A DNA stretch of 53,143 nucleotides from UBA1715 sp045600045 (GTDB lineage Bacteria; Bacteroidota; Bacteroidia; Bacteroidales; UBA1715), in contig JAZRXD010000091.1 of the NCBI GenBank assembly GCA_045600045.1, positions 1-53,143 on the forward strand, written 5' to 3'. The notes beneath the pieces were generated by a model. The model worked only from the letters and a program-made list of their open reading frames with translations, ran no database searches and was not told the DNA's origin. Position 1 is the first letter of the stretch. Every line of letters starts with the position of its first letter. The position numbers and the translations under genes are program-made. This document shows positions 7,106 through 15,647 of this stretch, in pieces.

Positions 7106-7335
7106 ATTTTATCCTCCATTTCCCAGTTGACTAATGTTTCAACAATATCGTCAGTCACATATTCAAGACTTTGGGTGTGTAATTCGTCATAATGCCGAAA
7201 CAAACGCTGGGTAATCAGATTCTGTTTTTTTTATCTGTCGTGCATCTCGTTTCCGGAAATATGCATTTTCTTTGCTCCGTTTTCTATCGCCATGACAGCA
7301 AAATGCACTTTGCGAAATGTTTCGTTTGTTTCCAT
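7102..7335 (-). pseudogene. DUF3791-like protein with an in-frame stop
   Basis: From the ATG at 7335 the frame reads METNETFRKVHFAVMAIENG, AKKMHISGNEMHDR, then TAA, then KKQNLITQRLFRHYDELHTQ, SLEYVTDDIVETLVNWEMED and KI to a TGA at 7102-7104. Both halves look like one DUF3791-type protein (FAVMAIE-G-A, Y-D-x-L-H-T-Q-S, DDIVE-L-NWE) of 77 codons, with TAA replacing a sense codon (TTA, Leu would fit) just before a run of A. The end overlaps the DUF3990 start by 4 bases. Confidence 0.75.
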
Positions 7336-7380
7336 AGTTTATCTTTCCAACAAAAACACAAAAACTTTTTTCTTTACAAA

Positions 7381-7408
7381 AAAGCAGTGTAATTGCTTAC
7401 ACTGCTTT
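7381..7408. terminator. Perfect 12-base hairpin between divergent genes
   Basis: AAAGCAGTGTAA and TTACACTGCTTT with a TTGC loop, A-rich before and T-rich after, so it could stop transcription either way. Neither neighbour ends here: both genes start on either side. It may be left from a lost gene or may shield the two promoters. Confidence 0.6.
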
Positions 7409-7506
7409 TTCACGAATTCATTTTTCCAGTCCTAAAAAAGCATCACAGCTTTATCAATATTGCAGAAAAATCCACTCTTTCATATCAATCATTTCCAAAT
7501 CTTTAC

Positions 7507-7514
7507 TAATTTTG
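7507..7514 (+). promoter_or_regulatory. -7 promoter box (TAATTTTG) of thrS operon
   Basis: A perfect TAnnTTTG lies 22 bases before the thrS ATG. No clear TTTG sits at the usual upstream distance. Confidence 0.55.
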
Positions 7515-7536
7515 CACACGTAAAATTTATAGTATA

Positions 7537-9483
7537 ATGATACAAATAACTTTTCCTGACGGTAGCGTTAAGGAGTTCAACAACGGGACTACCCCGTTGG
7601 AAATAGCACAAAGTTTAAGTCCACAATTAGCACGTGAAGTGCTTGTTGCAACTGTTAATGGCACAAGTTGGGATTTAACTCGTGCCATCAACGAAAATGC
7701 AACTATTGCTCTTCATAAATTTGAAGATAAAGAAGGTAAACATGCATTCTGGCATTCTTCTGCCCACCTTTTGGCAGAAGCGTTACAAGCGTTATATCCT
7801 AACACAAAATTCGGTATCGGTCCAGCTATCGAAAACGGATTTTACTACGATGTTGACCTTGGCGACATAACTTTGACAGAAAAAGATTTGACCGCCATCG
7901 AAAACAAAATGTTGGAACTTGCCCGTCAAAAGAACGAATTCGTTCGTAAAGACGTGCCGAAAGCTGACGCATTGAAATATTTCGGTGACAAAAACGAAAC
8001 ATACAAAGTTGAGTTAATCAACGATTTAGAAGACGGAAAAATCACCTACTACACACAAGGTGCGTTCACCGATTTGTGCCGTGGTCCACACTTGCCAAAC
8101 ACAGAACCAATCAAAGCAGTGAAATTGACAAGCATTGCCGGAGCATATTGGCGTGGTGATGAAACTCGCAAGCAGTTGACTCGTATTTATGGTATTACAT
8201 ACCCTAAAAAGAAAATGCTTGACGAATATCTAGAACTTTTGGAACAAGCAAAACTTCGCGACCACAGAAAAATCGGTAAGGAAATGGAACTTTTCATGTT
8301 CTCCGATTTAGTTGGCAAAGGTTTACCAATTTGGTTGCCAAAAGGTACTGACTTACGTCTTCGTTTGGAAGATGCCTTGAAAAAAATCCAAAAACGCTTT
8401 GGCTACCAACAAGTTATGACACCACACATTGGTGGCAAAAATCTATATGTAACATCTGGTCACTGGGATCATTACGGGAAAGATAGCTTCCAACCTATCA
8501 CAACTCCAGAAGAAGGAGAAGTTTATCTATTAAAACCGATGAACTGCCCTCACCACTGTATGATTTACAAAAATGCACCTCGTTCGTACAAAGATTTACC
8601 TTTCCGCTGTGCAGAATTCGGAACAGTTTATCGTTATGAGCAAAGTGGAGAATTACATGGACTTACACGTGTTCGTTCGTTTACACAAGACGATGCTCAC
8701 ATATTCTGCCGTCCCGACCAAGTAAAAGACGAATTCTTAAAGGTTATCGATATTATTCAAATCATTTTCAAAGCATTGAAATTCGATAAATTCGAAGCTC
8801 AAGTTTCTTTGCGCGACAAAACCAACACTACTAAATATATAGGTAGCGACGAAGATTGGGAACGTGCAGAAAACGCAATTATCGAAGCAGCTGCAGAAAA
8901 AGGATTGGAAACAATCGTAGAATACGGCGAAGCTGCTTTCTACGGACCAAAATTGGACTTCATGGTTCGCGACGCTCTTGGAAGACGTTGGCAACTTGGA
9001 ACAATCCAAGTTGACTACAACTTGCCAAAACGTTTTGATTTGGAATACATCGGAAGCGACGACCAACGTTACCGTCCGGTTATGATTCACCGTGCACCAT
9101 TCGGTTCAATGGAACGTTTCGTTGCAGTATTGATTGAACATACAGGCGGAAGATTCCCATTGTGGTTGACTCCAGACCAAGCAGTCATAATTCCTGTGAG
9201 CGAGAAATACAACGATTATGCGAAAAAAGTTTTGAAATTGTTAAATAATTCCGATATTCGCACGCTCATTGACGACAGAAACGAAAAGGTTGGCAAAAAG
9301 ATTCGTGACAACGAAATAAAACACATTCCATACCTTATCGTTGTTGGCGAGAACGAGCAAAACGACGGCACTGTTTCAGTCAGAAAACAAGGTGAAGGAA
9401 ACAATGCAGAAGTAATGAAAATTGAAGATTTTGTTGCAAAAATTTCGGCAGAAGTTAACGAACAAATGAACGAATTGAAATAA
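7537..9483 (+). CDS. thrS: Threonine--tRNA ligase
   Basis: ThrRS charges tRNA-Thr in the cytosol. At 648 residues it has the normal full length: TGS domain (1-62, MIQITFPDGSVKEF), the editing domain with HAFWHSSAHLLAEALQALYP (HxxxH zinc-type editing site) and TDLCRGPHLP, the class II catalytic core with the zinc ligand region LLKPMNCPHHCMIY, motif 2 FRCAEFGTVYRYEQSGELHG, and motif 3 HRAPFGSMERF. The anticodon-binding domain fills the last 110 residues (GGRFPLWLTPDQAVIIPVSE). It leads the conserved thrS-infC-rpmI-rplT cluster, 28 bases from infC. Confidence 0.98.
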   Translation: MIQITFPDGSVKEFNNGTTPLEIAQSLSPQLAREVLVATVNGTSWDLTRAINENATIALHKFEDKEGKHAFWHSSAHLLAEALQALYPNTKFGIGPAIENGFYYDVDLGDITLTEKDLTAIENKMLELARQKNEFVRKDVPKADALKYFGDKNETYKVELINDLEDGKITYYTQGAFTDLCRGPHLPNTEPIKAVKLTSIAGAYWRGDETRKQLTRIYGITYPKKKMLDEYLELLEQAKLRDHRKIGKEMELFMFSDLVGKGLPIWLPKGTDLRLRLEDALKKIQKRFGYQQVMTPHIGGKNLYVTSGHWDHYGKDSFQPITTPEEGEVYLLKPMNCPHHCMIYKNAPRSYKDLPFRCAEFGTVYRYEQSGELHGLTRVRSFTQDDAHIFCRPDQVKDEFLKVIDIIQIIFKALKFDKFEAQVSLRDKTNTTKYIGSDEDWERAENAIIEAAAEKGLETIVEYGEAAFYGPKLDFMVRDALGRRWQLGTIQVDYNLPKRFDLEYIGSDDQRYRPVMIHRAPFGSMERFVAVLIEHTGGRFPLWLTPDQAVIIPVSEKYNDYAKKVLKLLNNSDIRTLIDDRNEKVGKKIRDNEIKHIPYLIVVGENEQNDGTVSVRKQGEGNNAEVMKIEDFVAKISAEVNEQMNELK

Positions 9484-9511
9484 AAAAGTATAAACGAGAT
9501 AAAACAAATAA

Positions 9512-10042
9512 ATGGCAGCTAACGAATTAGCAGACAACTTTAAAATCAACCACAGCATTAGAGCTCGTGAAGTGCGATTAGTTGGTGACAATGTAACACA
9601 AGGGGTTTACTCAATTTTTGACGCTCTAAAAATTGCTGATGACCAAAATTTGGACTTGGTTGAAATCTCGCCAAATGCCGATCCACCTGTATGTCGTGTG
9701 ATAGATTTCCAAAAATTCTTGTATTCTTTAAAAAAGAAACAAAAGGAAATTAAAGCCAACAGTGCAAAAGTGGAAGTGAAAGAAATTCGTTTCGGTCCGC
9801 AAACCGACGAACACGATTATCAATTCAAATTGAAACATGCTCAAAAATTCCTTTCCGAAGGAGCAAAAGTAAAAGCATACGTGTTCTTCAAAGGCCGTTC
9901 AATTTTATACAAAGAACAAGGTACCGAAGTTCTAACGCGCTTCATCAAAGATTTGGAAGAAGTAGCCCGTTTGGATCAGGAACCACGTTTGGAAGGCAAA
10001 AGAATGTTTATTCTTATGTCTCCTATCTCTAAGAAAAAATAA
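9512..10042 (+). CDS. infC: Translation initiation factor IF-3
   Basis: IF-3 binds the 30S subunit, keeps it apart from 50S and checks the initiator tRNA and start codon. It has 176 residues with the N-domain (INHSIRAREVRLVGDN, LDLVEISPNADPPVCRVIDF), a Lys-rich linker (YSLKKKQKEIKAN) and the C-domain (VEVKEIRFGPQTDEHDYQFK, FFKGRS). The start here is ATG, not the AUU used for autoregulation in E. coli; the frame opens with MAANELADNFKINHSI. It lies between thrS and rpmI. Confidence 0.97.
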   Translation: MAANELADNFKINHSIRAREVRLVGDNVTQGVYSIFDALKIADDQNLDLVEISPNADPPVCRVIDFQKFLYSLKKKQKEIKANSAKVEVKEIRFGPQTDEHDYQFKLKHAQKFLSEGAKVKAYVFFKGRSILYKEQGTEVLTRFIKDLEEVARLDQEPRLEGKRMFILMSPISKKK

Positions 10043-10068
10043 TTGTTTAACTAAATAAGTGAAGAAAA

Positions 10069-10263
10069 ATGCCTAAGATGAAATCTAAATCCAGTGCAAA
10101 AAAACGTTTCACATTAACGGGTACTGGTAAAATCAAACGTAAAAAAGCGTTTAAAAGTCACTTGTTGACAAAAAAAGAAACGAAGCAAAAAAGAAATCTT
10201 CGTTATGCTACAACTGTTGACAAGACTAACAAGAAGAGCGTAAAAACAATGCTCGCTATTTAA
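10069..10263 (+). CDS. rpmI: 50S ribosomal protein L35
   Basis: A small basic ribosomal protein of 64 residues, the usual length. MPKMKSKSSAKKRFTLTGTG, IKRKKAFKSHLLTKK and KQKRNLR are the family signature. It is 26 bases after infC and 74 before rplT, the conserved order. Confidence 0.97.
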   Translation: MPKMKSKSSAKKRFTLTGTGKIKRKKAFKSHLLTKKETKQKRNLRYATTVDKTNKKSVKTMLAI

Positions 10264-10337
10264 TTATTGTGTAACAATGATTCTGCAGCTAAGAACTAAT
10301 GAAATAAGTAGTCGCGAATCGTTAAATTTTAAGAATT

Positions 10338-10682
10338 ATGCCTAGATCAGTAAACAACGTTGCATCAAGAGCACGTAGAAAAAAAATCTTAAAACAAACA
10401 AAAGGTAACTACCTTGCAAGAAGAAATGTATATACAGTTGCAAAAAACACCTTGGAAAAAGGTTTGCAATATGCATACAGAGACAGAAAAGCTAAAAAAA
10501 GAAGTTTCCGCGCATTGTGGATTCAAAGAATCAATGCTGGAGTTCGCACTTATGGAATGACATATTCTCAATTCATTGGTGCATTAGCAAAGAACAACAT
10601 TACTTTAAACCGTAAAGTTCTTGCTGACTTAGCTATGAACAATCCAGAAGCTTTCGAAGCTGTTGTTAAAGCAGTAAAATAA
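10338..10682 (+). CDS. rplT: 50S ribosomal protein L20
   Basis: L20 binds 23S rRNA and is needed early in 50S assembly. It has 114 residues: MPRSVNNVASRARRKKILKQ, a long basic helix (KGNYLARRNVYTVAKNTLEK) and the C-terminal domain RALWIQRINAGVRTYGMTYS. It is the last gene of the operon; a terminator follows at 10706. In other phyla L20 represses its own operon; the 74-base spacer before it shows no recognisable operator fold to me. Confidence 0.97.
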   Translation: MPRSVNNVASRARRKKILKQTKGNYLARRNVYTVAKNTLEKGLQYAYRDRKAKKRSFRALWIQRINAGVRTYGMTYSQFIGALAKNNITLNRKVLADLAMNNPEAFEAVVKAVK

Positions 10683-10705
10683 AAATTAACTTAAACAATT
10701 ATTTT

Positions 10706-10733
10706 AGGGAAGTCTCGTGCTTCCCTTTTTTTT
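10706..10733 (+). terminator. Terminator of thrS-infC-rpmI-rplT
   Basis: The stem GGGAAG / CTTCCC with a TCTCGTG loop is followed by eight or more T, 24 bases after the rplT stop. Confidence 0.9.
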
Positions 10734-10806
10734 AATAACACATATCGAAGAAATCAGAGACGACAAAAACCGAAAACTGATTTCTGAAAACAGAAAACTC
10801 TAAAAC

Positions 10807-11523
10807 ATGAAAATTGCACTTATAGGTTACGGGAAAATGGGTAAAGAAATTGAGAAAATCGCCATTGAACGCGGTCACTCAATTGTTTTGACTATCGACA
10901 TCAACAATCCACAGGATTTTACAGTTGAAAATCTTCAAAAAGCTGACGTTGCCATTGAATTTACAACTCCTAAAACTGCTTACAACAATTATGTGCAATG
11001 CTTTAAAGCTGGCGTTCCTGTAGTTTCGGGTTCTACCGGCTGGACCGAAAAATACGACGAAATCGCTTCTTTATGCAAAGAATCGGGAAATACGTTTTTC
11101 TATTCTTCAAATTACAGCCTTGGCGTAAATATTTTCTTTGAATTGAACAGAAAATTGGCTGCAATAATGAACAAATTTCCTCAATACGATGTTTGTGTTG
11201 AAGAGGCTCACCATAATCAAAAACTTGATGCTCCAAGCGGAACTGCAATCACAATTGCAAAAGACATTCTTGCAAACGTTGAACGCAAAAAAGACTGGCG
11301 TTTGAACGAATTCAAATCAACCGACGAATTGCAGGTTGTTTCCAAACGTTTGGGCACAGTTCCTGGAACCCATATCGTTGAATACGATTCCGCCGACGAC
11401 ACGTTGGAAATTAAACATTCCGCAAAATCACGCCGTGGACTTGCTTTCGGAGCTGTTTTGGCTGCTGAATTCGTACAAGGCAAAAAAGGCGTTTTCGGAA
11501 TGAAAGATTTACTTGATATTTAA
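10807..11523 (+). CDS. dapB: 4-hydroxy-tetrahydrodipicolinate reductase
   Basis: DapB reduces the dihydrodipicolinate precursor with NAD(P)H, on the way to meso-diaminopimelate and lysine. It has 238 residues, in the short Bacteroidota range. The Rossmann motif is MKIALIGYGKMGKEIE. The signature EAHHNQKLDAPSGTAITIA holds the catalytic His-His pair, Lys and substrate-binding Gly-Thr. GVPVVSGSTGWTEK is the nicotinamide-side loop. No lysine riboswitch is visible in the 73 bases upstream. It lies 79 bases ahead of lepB, probably in the same transcript. Confidence 0.96.
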   Translation: MKIALIGYGKMGKEIEKIAIERGHSIVLTIDINNPQDFTVENLQKADVAIEFTTPKTAYNNYVQCFKAGVPVVSGSTGWTEKYDEIASLCKESGNTFFYSSNYSLGVNIFFELNRKLAAIMNKFPQYDVCVEEAHHNQKLDAPSGTAITIAKDILANVERKKDWRLNEFKSTDELQVVSKRLGTVPGTHIVEYDSADDTLEIKHSAKSRRGLAFGAVLAAEFVQGKKGVFGMKDLLDI

Positions 11524-11602
11524 TAGTTGTCAGATATCAGATTTCTGTTATATCAATTCTAACACATGAAATCCGCCCTCTGACTCCTAAAAACTTTATA
11601 AA

Positions 11603-13021
11603 ATGAAGAACATATTAAATTTTCTAAAAAACAAATGGTTCATCTTCGGCGTTTCGGCTGTTTGCTGGATTTTATTTGTTATTTGGCTTGGAAATTTTTG
11701 GTGGCTATTGGGCTTGGGCGTAATATTCGACCTTTGCATCACTAAAAAAGTTCCTTGGGCTTTTTGGAAAATTTATCAACCGAAAGGAAAATTCGGTAAA
11801 TGGGCAATGGGCTGGGTTGATGCAATTATTTTCGCAGTCATTGCCGCATCGTTCATCCGAATATTTTTCTTCGAAGCATATACCATTCCAACTTCCTCAA
11901 TGGAAGGCACAATGCTCGTTGGCGATTATTTGTTCGTAAGCAAGTGCAACTACGGCCCACGAAAACCTATGACGCCAATTTCGTTTCCTTTTGTGCACCA
12001 TTCCATGCCATTTTCAAACGGAATGAAAAAATCATATTCGGAAATATGGAAACGACCATACGAACGAATGAGTGGATTTGATTATTTGAAAAACGACGAC
12101 ATTGTGGTCTTCAATTTTCCCGAAGGCGATACGGTTATTCTAACTCGCCAGGCACAAAGTTACTACCAAATCAAACGAGATTTTTTGGAAGACGGAGAGC
12201 TCTATCCTATTTCTCAACGTGACTATATGAGACTCAATAAATTACGTGGTCAATTTCCGAATCCATTAGATTGTTTCAATGAATATTTCAAAGATTCGAT
12301 TGTTGTACGTCCGTTGGATAAACGCGAAAACTACATAAAACGTTGCGTTGCGATTGCCGGCGACACATTGCAGATAGTTGGCGGACGAGTAATTGTGAAC
12401 GGGAAACCACAAAAAGAAATTCCAAACTTGCAATTCCGTTACGACATAGAAACTTCAGCTCCATTAAAACCCGCCATTTTCGAAAAATTGAACATTCGTG
12501 AATATGGCTACACAGGAAACGGATACATAATGTTGCTGAACGACGAACAAGTTGAAACGTTGAAAAAATATTCTTCAATAAAAAAAATCACAAAAGGAGA
12601 ATTTCCAAACGGATTCCGCTACAAAGAATGTTTTCCGCAAGACGTACGCTACAACTGGAACAAAGATTATTTCGGTCCACTTGTAATTCCCAAAGCTGGC
12701 GTTACAATTCAGTTATCCGAAGACAATTTGCCTCTTTACAAACGAATCATTGAACTTTACGAAGCGAATAGTCTTCGTATCGACGGGAAAACAATCTACA
12801 TAAACGATACTGTTGCAACAAGTTACACATTCAAACAAAATTATTATTGGATGATGGGCGACAACCGCGACAATTCGCAAGATTCCCGTTTTTGGGGATT
12901 TGTTCCCGAAGACCACATTGTTGGAAAAGCTGTTGTGATTTGGTTCTCATCGGAACAAAACAAACAATTCCCGACAAACATCCGTTGGAGCAGAATGTTC
13001 AACATGATTCATAAAGATTAA
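11603..13021 (+). CDS. lepB: Signal peptidase I, large Bacteroidota form
   Basis: LepB cuts signal peptides from exported proteins on the outer face of the inner membrane. N-terminal hydrophobic segments (about 12-48 and 72-92) precede the catalytic Ser99 in EAYTIPTSSMEGTM. The general-base Lys is in YIKRCVAIAGDTL near residue 246. The last signature is GDNRDNSQDSRFWGFVPEDH. At 472 residues it is far longer than E. coli LepB (324); the extra length lies before the Lys motif and between that motif and the GDNR box, as commonly seen in Bacteroidota. The stop codon shares a base with the next ATG (TAATG), so translation is coupled to the WbqC-like gene. Confidence 0.95.
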   Translation: MKNILNFLKNKWFIFGVSAVCWILFVIWLGNFWWLLGLGVIFDLCITKKVPWAFWKIYQPKGKFGKWAMGWVDAIIFAVIAASFIRIFFFEAYTIPTSSMEGTMLVGDYLFVSKCNYGPRKPMTPISFPFVHHSMPFSNGMKKSYSEIWKRPYERMSGFDYLKNDDIVVFNFPEGDTVILTRQAQSYYQIKRDFLEDGELYPISQRDYMRLNKLRGQFPNPLDCFNEYFKDSIVVRPLDKRENYIKRCVAIAGDTLQIVGGRVIVNGKPQKEIPNLQFRYDIETSAPLKPAIFEKLNIREYGYTGNGYIMLLNDEQVETLKKYSSIKKITKGEFPNGFRYKECFPQDVRYNWNKDYFGPLVIPKAGVTIQLSEDNLPLYKRIIELYEANSLRIDGKTIYINDTVATSYTFKQNYYWMMGDNRDNSQDSRFWGFVPEDHIVGKAVVIWFSSEQNKQFPTNIRWSRMFNMIHKD

Positions 13022-13641
13022 TGCTTCTTTCTTCGGCATATCTACCTCCCATTCAATACGTTGCATTACTTGTGCAAAAAGGTTCTGCACAAATTGAAAT
13101 ATGGGAGCACTACGTAAAACAATCGTACAGGAACCGCGCAACAATTCTTTCCGCCAACGGGCCGTTGGATTTGATTATGCCCTTGGAAAAAACACATGGT
13201 TGCAAAACGATACTGAAAGATGTGAAAATTGCCTACAGCGACCGCTGGAACGCCGAACATTGGAATGCAATAATTTCGGCATATAATTCTTCACCGTTTT
13301 TCGAATACTATCGCGACGATTTAGAACGATTTTTCACGGAAAAATTTGAATACCTCATTGACTACAATGCAGAATTGCTCCAAACAATTCTTGATTTACT
13401 GCAAATAAAATGTGACTATTCTTTCACACAAGACTACACAAAGCCAAACGCCATTGCCGACGATTTCCGTTACACTATTTCCCCGAAAATCACAGTTAAG
13501 AACGTGGAATTTCCCGAATACACACAAGTTTTCGAAGACAAATTCGCCTTTGTACCCAATCTGAGTATTATTGATTTATTGTGCAACGAAGGACCAGAAG
13601 CGAAAGAATATTTGAAACGAATTAGTTTCGAAGAATTGTGA
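13021..13641 (+). CDS. WbqC-like family protein
   Basis: The product has 206 residues and no signal peptide. MLLSSAYLPPIQYVALL, then QSYRNRATILSANGPLDLIM and DRWNAEHWNAIISAYNSSPF, YYRDDLERFF match the WbqC-like family (PF08889). Members occur in polysaccharide biosynthesis loci, but in Bacteroidota they commonly sit next to lepB. The biochemical activity is not established. The ATG overlaps the lepB stop by one base. An imperfect hairpin (TTGAGAA at 13646-13652 with TTCTCAA at 13672-13678) follows and may weakly terminate. Confidence 0.85.
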   Translation: MLLSSAYLPPIQYVALLVQKGSAQIEIWEHYVKQSYRNRATILSANGPLDLIMPLEKTHGCKTILKDVKIAYSDRWNAEHWNAIISAYNSSPFFEYYRDDLERFFTEKFEYLIDYNAELLQTILDLLQIKCDYSFTQDYTKPNAIADDFRYTISPKITVKNVEFPEYTQVFEDKFAFVPNLSIIDLLCNEGPEAKEYLKRISFEEL

Positions 13642-13763
13642 TATTTTGAGAATTGCTGTCAAAAACTTGTTTTCTCAATTTTTAACATTGACGAAATAAA
13701 ACATTGTGTCAAAACTTGTTCATAAGTAAATCCTCAAAGAAAATCTATATCAAAGCAAAAAAG

Positions 13764-13771
13764 TAAATTTG
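13764..13771 (+). promoter_or_regulatory. -7 promoter box (TAAATTTG) of the glycosyltransferase gene
   Basis: A perfect TAnnTTTG lies 19 bases before the ATG at 13791. Two copies of TGTCAAAA(A)CTTGTT (13657-13671 and 13707-13720) lie upstream; their role is unknown. Confidence 0.55.
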
Positions 13772-13790
13772 CCTCAAATGTTACTGCACA

Positions 13791-14933
13791 ATGATTGAAA
13801 TATCATATTCCGACATTGAATTTTGGTTCTGTATAACCTTCATTGTTGTTACAGGTATCCAGATTTTATTTTATCTGTTATTTTACCTTCGAATTAGTAT
13901 TGTAAAACGTAAACCGCTTGAAACAATTCCAGAAGAACCCGTTTCTGTAATTATTTGCGCGAAAAACGAAGAGGAAAATCTGAAAAAATTTCTTCCAATT
14001 ATTCTCAACCAAAAATATTCGAAATACGAAGTAATTGTTGTGAACGATTGTTCGGAAGACGACAGTGAATTTGTTTTGAATGACTTTTTAGCAAAATATC
14101 CCAACAAGCTGAAAGTTTCGACAATTAAAATTGACAACAAATTTTCTCACGGGAAAAAACTTGCCATCACAATCGGAATAAAGGCTGCGCAATATGAGAA
14201 AATGTTGTTTATCGATGCCGACTGCTATCCTCAAAGCGAGCAATGGATTCATTTGATGACACAAGAATTCCGCAATAAAACCGAAATAGTGTTGGGATAC
14301 GGCGGCTATATTCCCAAACCAGGATTTCTTGATAAATTAGTTCGCTACGACACTTATTCTATTGCCGTAAATTATATGTCGTTTGCACATGCCGGTCTTC
14401 CATATATGGGCGTTGGACGCAATTTAGCGTACACAAAAAACATATACGAACAAAGCAGTAAATTTTCAACACATTATCATATAAAATCAGGCGACGACGA
14501 TTTATTTGTATCGGAAGTAGGAAACAGAGAAAACACAAGCATCGTACTTTTTCCCGATTGCTTTACACGCTCAGAACAAATTTCCTCGTTTAGAAACTGG
14601 AAATTCCAGAAAATGAGACACTTAACAACAGCACCTCATTACAAATTTCTTTATAAATTCTTGCTATTTCTAGAACCTTTCACCCGCGAAATGTTCTATC
14701 TATGCACTATCCTTTATTGCATCACAATGCCGAATATGTTATTCCTTCCAATCGGAATCTTATTCGTTTGCAGAATGTTGCTATTCTTGTTGTTGTCAAT
14801 TCTCAATACCCACCGACTACAAGAAAAAGATCTTTGGATTTATTCAATACTATTTGACATTTATTTGCCAATACAAATAGGTTTACTCCATTTGAGGAAC
14901 AAAATACATCCACTCAAAAAAAATCAATGGTAA
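13791..14933 (+). CDS. Membrane glycosyltransferase, family 2
   Basis: The product has 380 residues. One N-terminal membrane span (about 8-32) leads to a GT-A domain: EPVSVIICAKNEEENLKKFL for nucleotide-sugar binding, IVVNDCSEDDSE, the metal-binding DADCYP, the acceptor-side SGDDDLFVSE, and QKMRHLTTAPHYK as the QxxRW-like motif. Two or three hydrophobic segments follow at the C-terminus (about 285-365). It probably makes or extends a cell-surface glycan or glycolipid from the cytoplasmic face of the inner membrane; the sugar is unknown. It overlaps the start of rsmG by 7 bases (or by one if rsmG starts at 14933). Confidence 0.88.
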   Translation: MIEISYSDIEFWFCITFIVVTGIQILFYLLFYLRISIVKRKPLETIPEEPVSVIICAKNEEENLKKFLPIILNQKYSKYEVIVVNDCSEDDSEFVLNDFLAKYPNKLKVSTIKIDNKFSHGKKLAITIGIKAAQYEKMLFIDADCYPQSEQWIHLMTQEFRNKTEIVLGYGGYIPKPGFLDKLVRYDTYSIAVNYMSFAHAGLPYMGVGRNLAYTKNIYEQSSKFSTHYHIKSGDDDLFVSEVGNRENTSIVLFPDCFTRSEQISSFRNWKFQKMRHLTTAPHYKFLYKFLLFLEPFTREMFYLCTILYCITMPNMLFLPIGILFVCRMLLFLLLSILNTHRLQEKDLWIYSILFDIYLPIQIGLLHLRNKIHPLKKNQW

Positions 14934-15559
14934 TGCACAATAATTTATATGAATATTTTCCTGATTTAACCAAGAAGCAATACGAACAAATCGAAATGCT
15001 TTGCGAGTTATATCCTTATTGGAACGAAAAAATCAACGTGATTTCGCGCAAAGACATTGAAAACATATTCGAACATCACATTCTGCATTCCATGTCGATA
15101 GCAAAATTTTTTGATTTCAAACATGGTAGTCGCATTTTGGATGTAGGAACCGGAGGCGGATTGCCAGGTATTCCTCTTGCAATTTTGTATCCAAAAGTTC
15201 AATTCACATTGATTGACAGAATTGCAAAAAAAATTACTGTTGCCAACAACATCATTTCCGAATTAGGACTGACAAACGTAACCGCACGTCAACAAACTGT
15301 AGAAGAATGCAAAGAGAAATACGACTACATTGTTAGTCGCGCCGTTACCGCATTTCCTGACTTTTATAAACTTGTAAAGAAAAACGTAAGCAGCATTGTG
15401 AACAATTCTCTTTGCAATGGAATCATATATATAAAAGGTGGCGATTTTTACGAAGAAATGCAAGGATTCAAGAAATACAAGATATTTCCAATCAGTGCAT
15501 ATTTCAGTGAACCATTTTTTGAGACAAAAAAAATAATTTATTTACCAATTGAACCATAA
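14927..15559 (+). CDS. rsmG: 16S rRNA (guanine527-N7)-methyltransferase
   Basis: RsmG (GidB) methylates G527 of 16S rRNA with S-adenosylmethionine. It has 210 residues. The SAM-binding loop is RILDVGTGGGLPGIPLAILY, followed by FTLIDRIAKKITVANNI and YDYIVSRAVTAFPDF, the family signature. Either the first ATG (14927) or Met3 (14933, directly on the previous stop as TAATG) may be the start. It is the second gene of the unit led by the glycosyltransferase. Confidence 0.95.
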   Translation: MVMHNNLYEYFPDLTKKQYEQIEMLCELYPYWNEKINVISRKDIENIFEHHILHSMSIAKFFDFKHGSRILDVGTGGGLPGIPLAILYPKVQFTLIDRIAKKITVANNIISELGLTNVTARQQTVEECKEKYDYIVSRAVTAFPDFYKLVKKNVSSIVNNSLCNGIIYIKGGDFYEEMQGFKKYKIFPISAYFSEPFFETKKIIYLPIEP

Positions 15560-15563
15560 AAAG

Positions 15564-15594
15564 TTTGGTATTAAAGAAAAATCGTGTACTTTTG
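15564..15594 (+). promoter_or_regulatory. Consensus Bacteroidota promoter of rpmH
   Basis: TTTG (15564-15567), a 19-base spacer, then TACTTTTG (15587-15594). This is an exact match to the sigma-ABfr pattern, as expected for a highly expressed ribosomal protein gene. The leader to the ATG is about 45 bases. Confidence 0.85.
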
Positions 15595-15647
15595 CAAACC
15601 GATTTACGGAATTAGAACAAGTAGAACTATTTAAATAATAAGATAAG

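Noticed and set aside
6402..7335. Alternative genetic code or stop-codon recoding
   Set aside because: All intact genes in the window use TAA, TAG and TGA as normal stops; two different stops plus a frameshift in adjacent genes are better explained by decay.
7415..7536. T-box or tRNA-like leader regulating thrS
   Set aside because: No T-box motif and no extended stem-loop before the ATG; T-boxes are not expected in this phylum.
10683..10806. Lysine riboswitch ahead of dapB
   Set aside because: The spacer between the rplT terminator and dapB is only about 73 bases and A-rich, too short and without the helices of the lysine aptamer.
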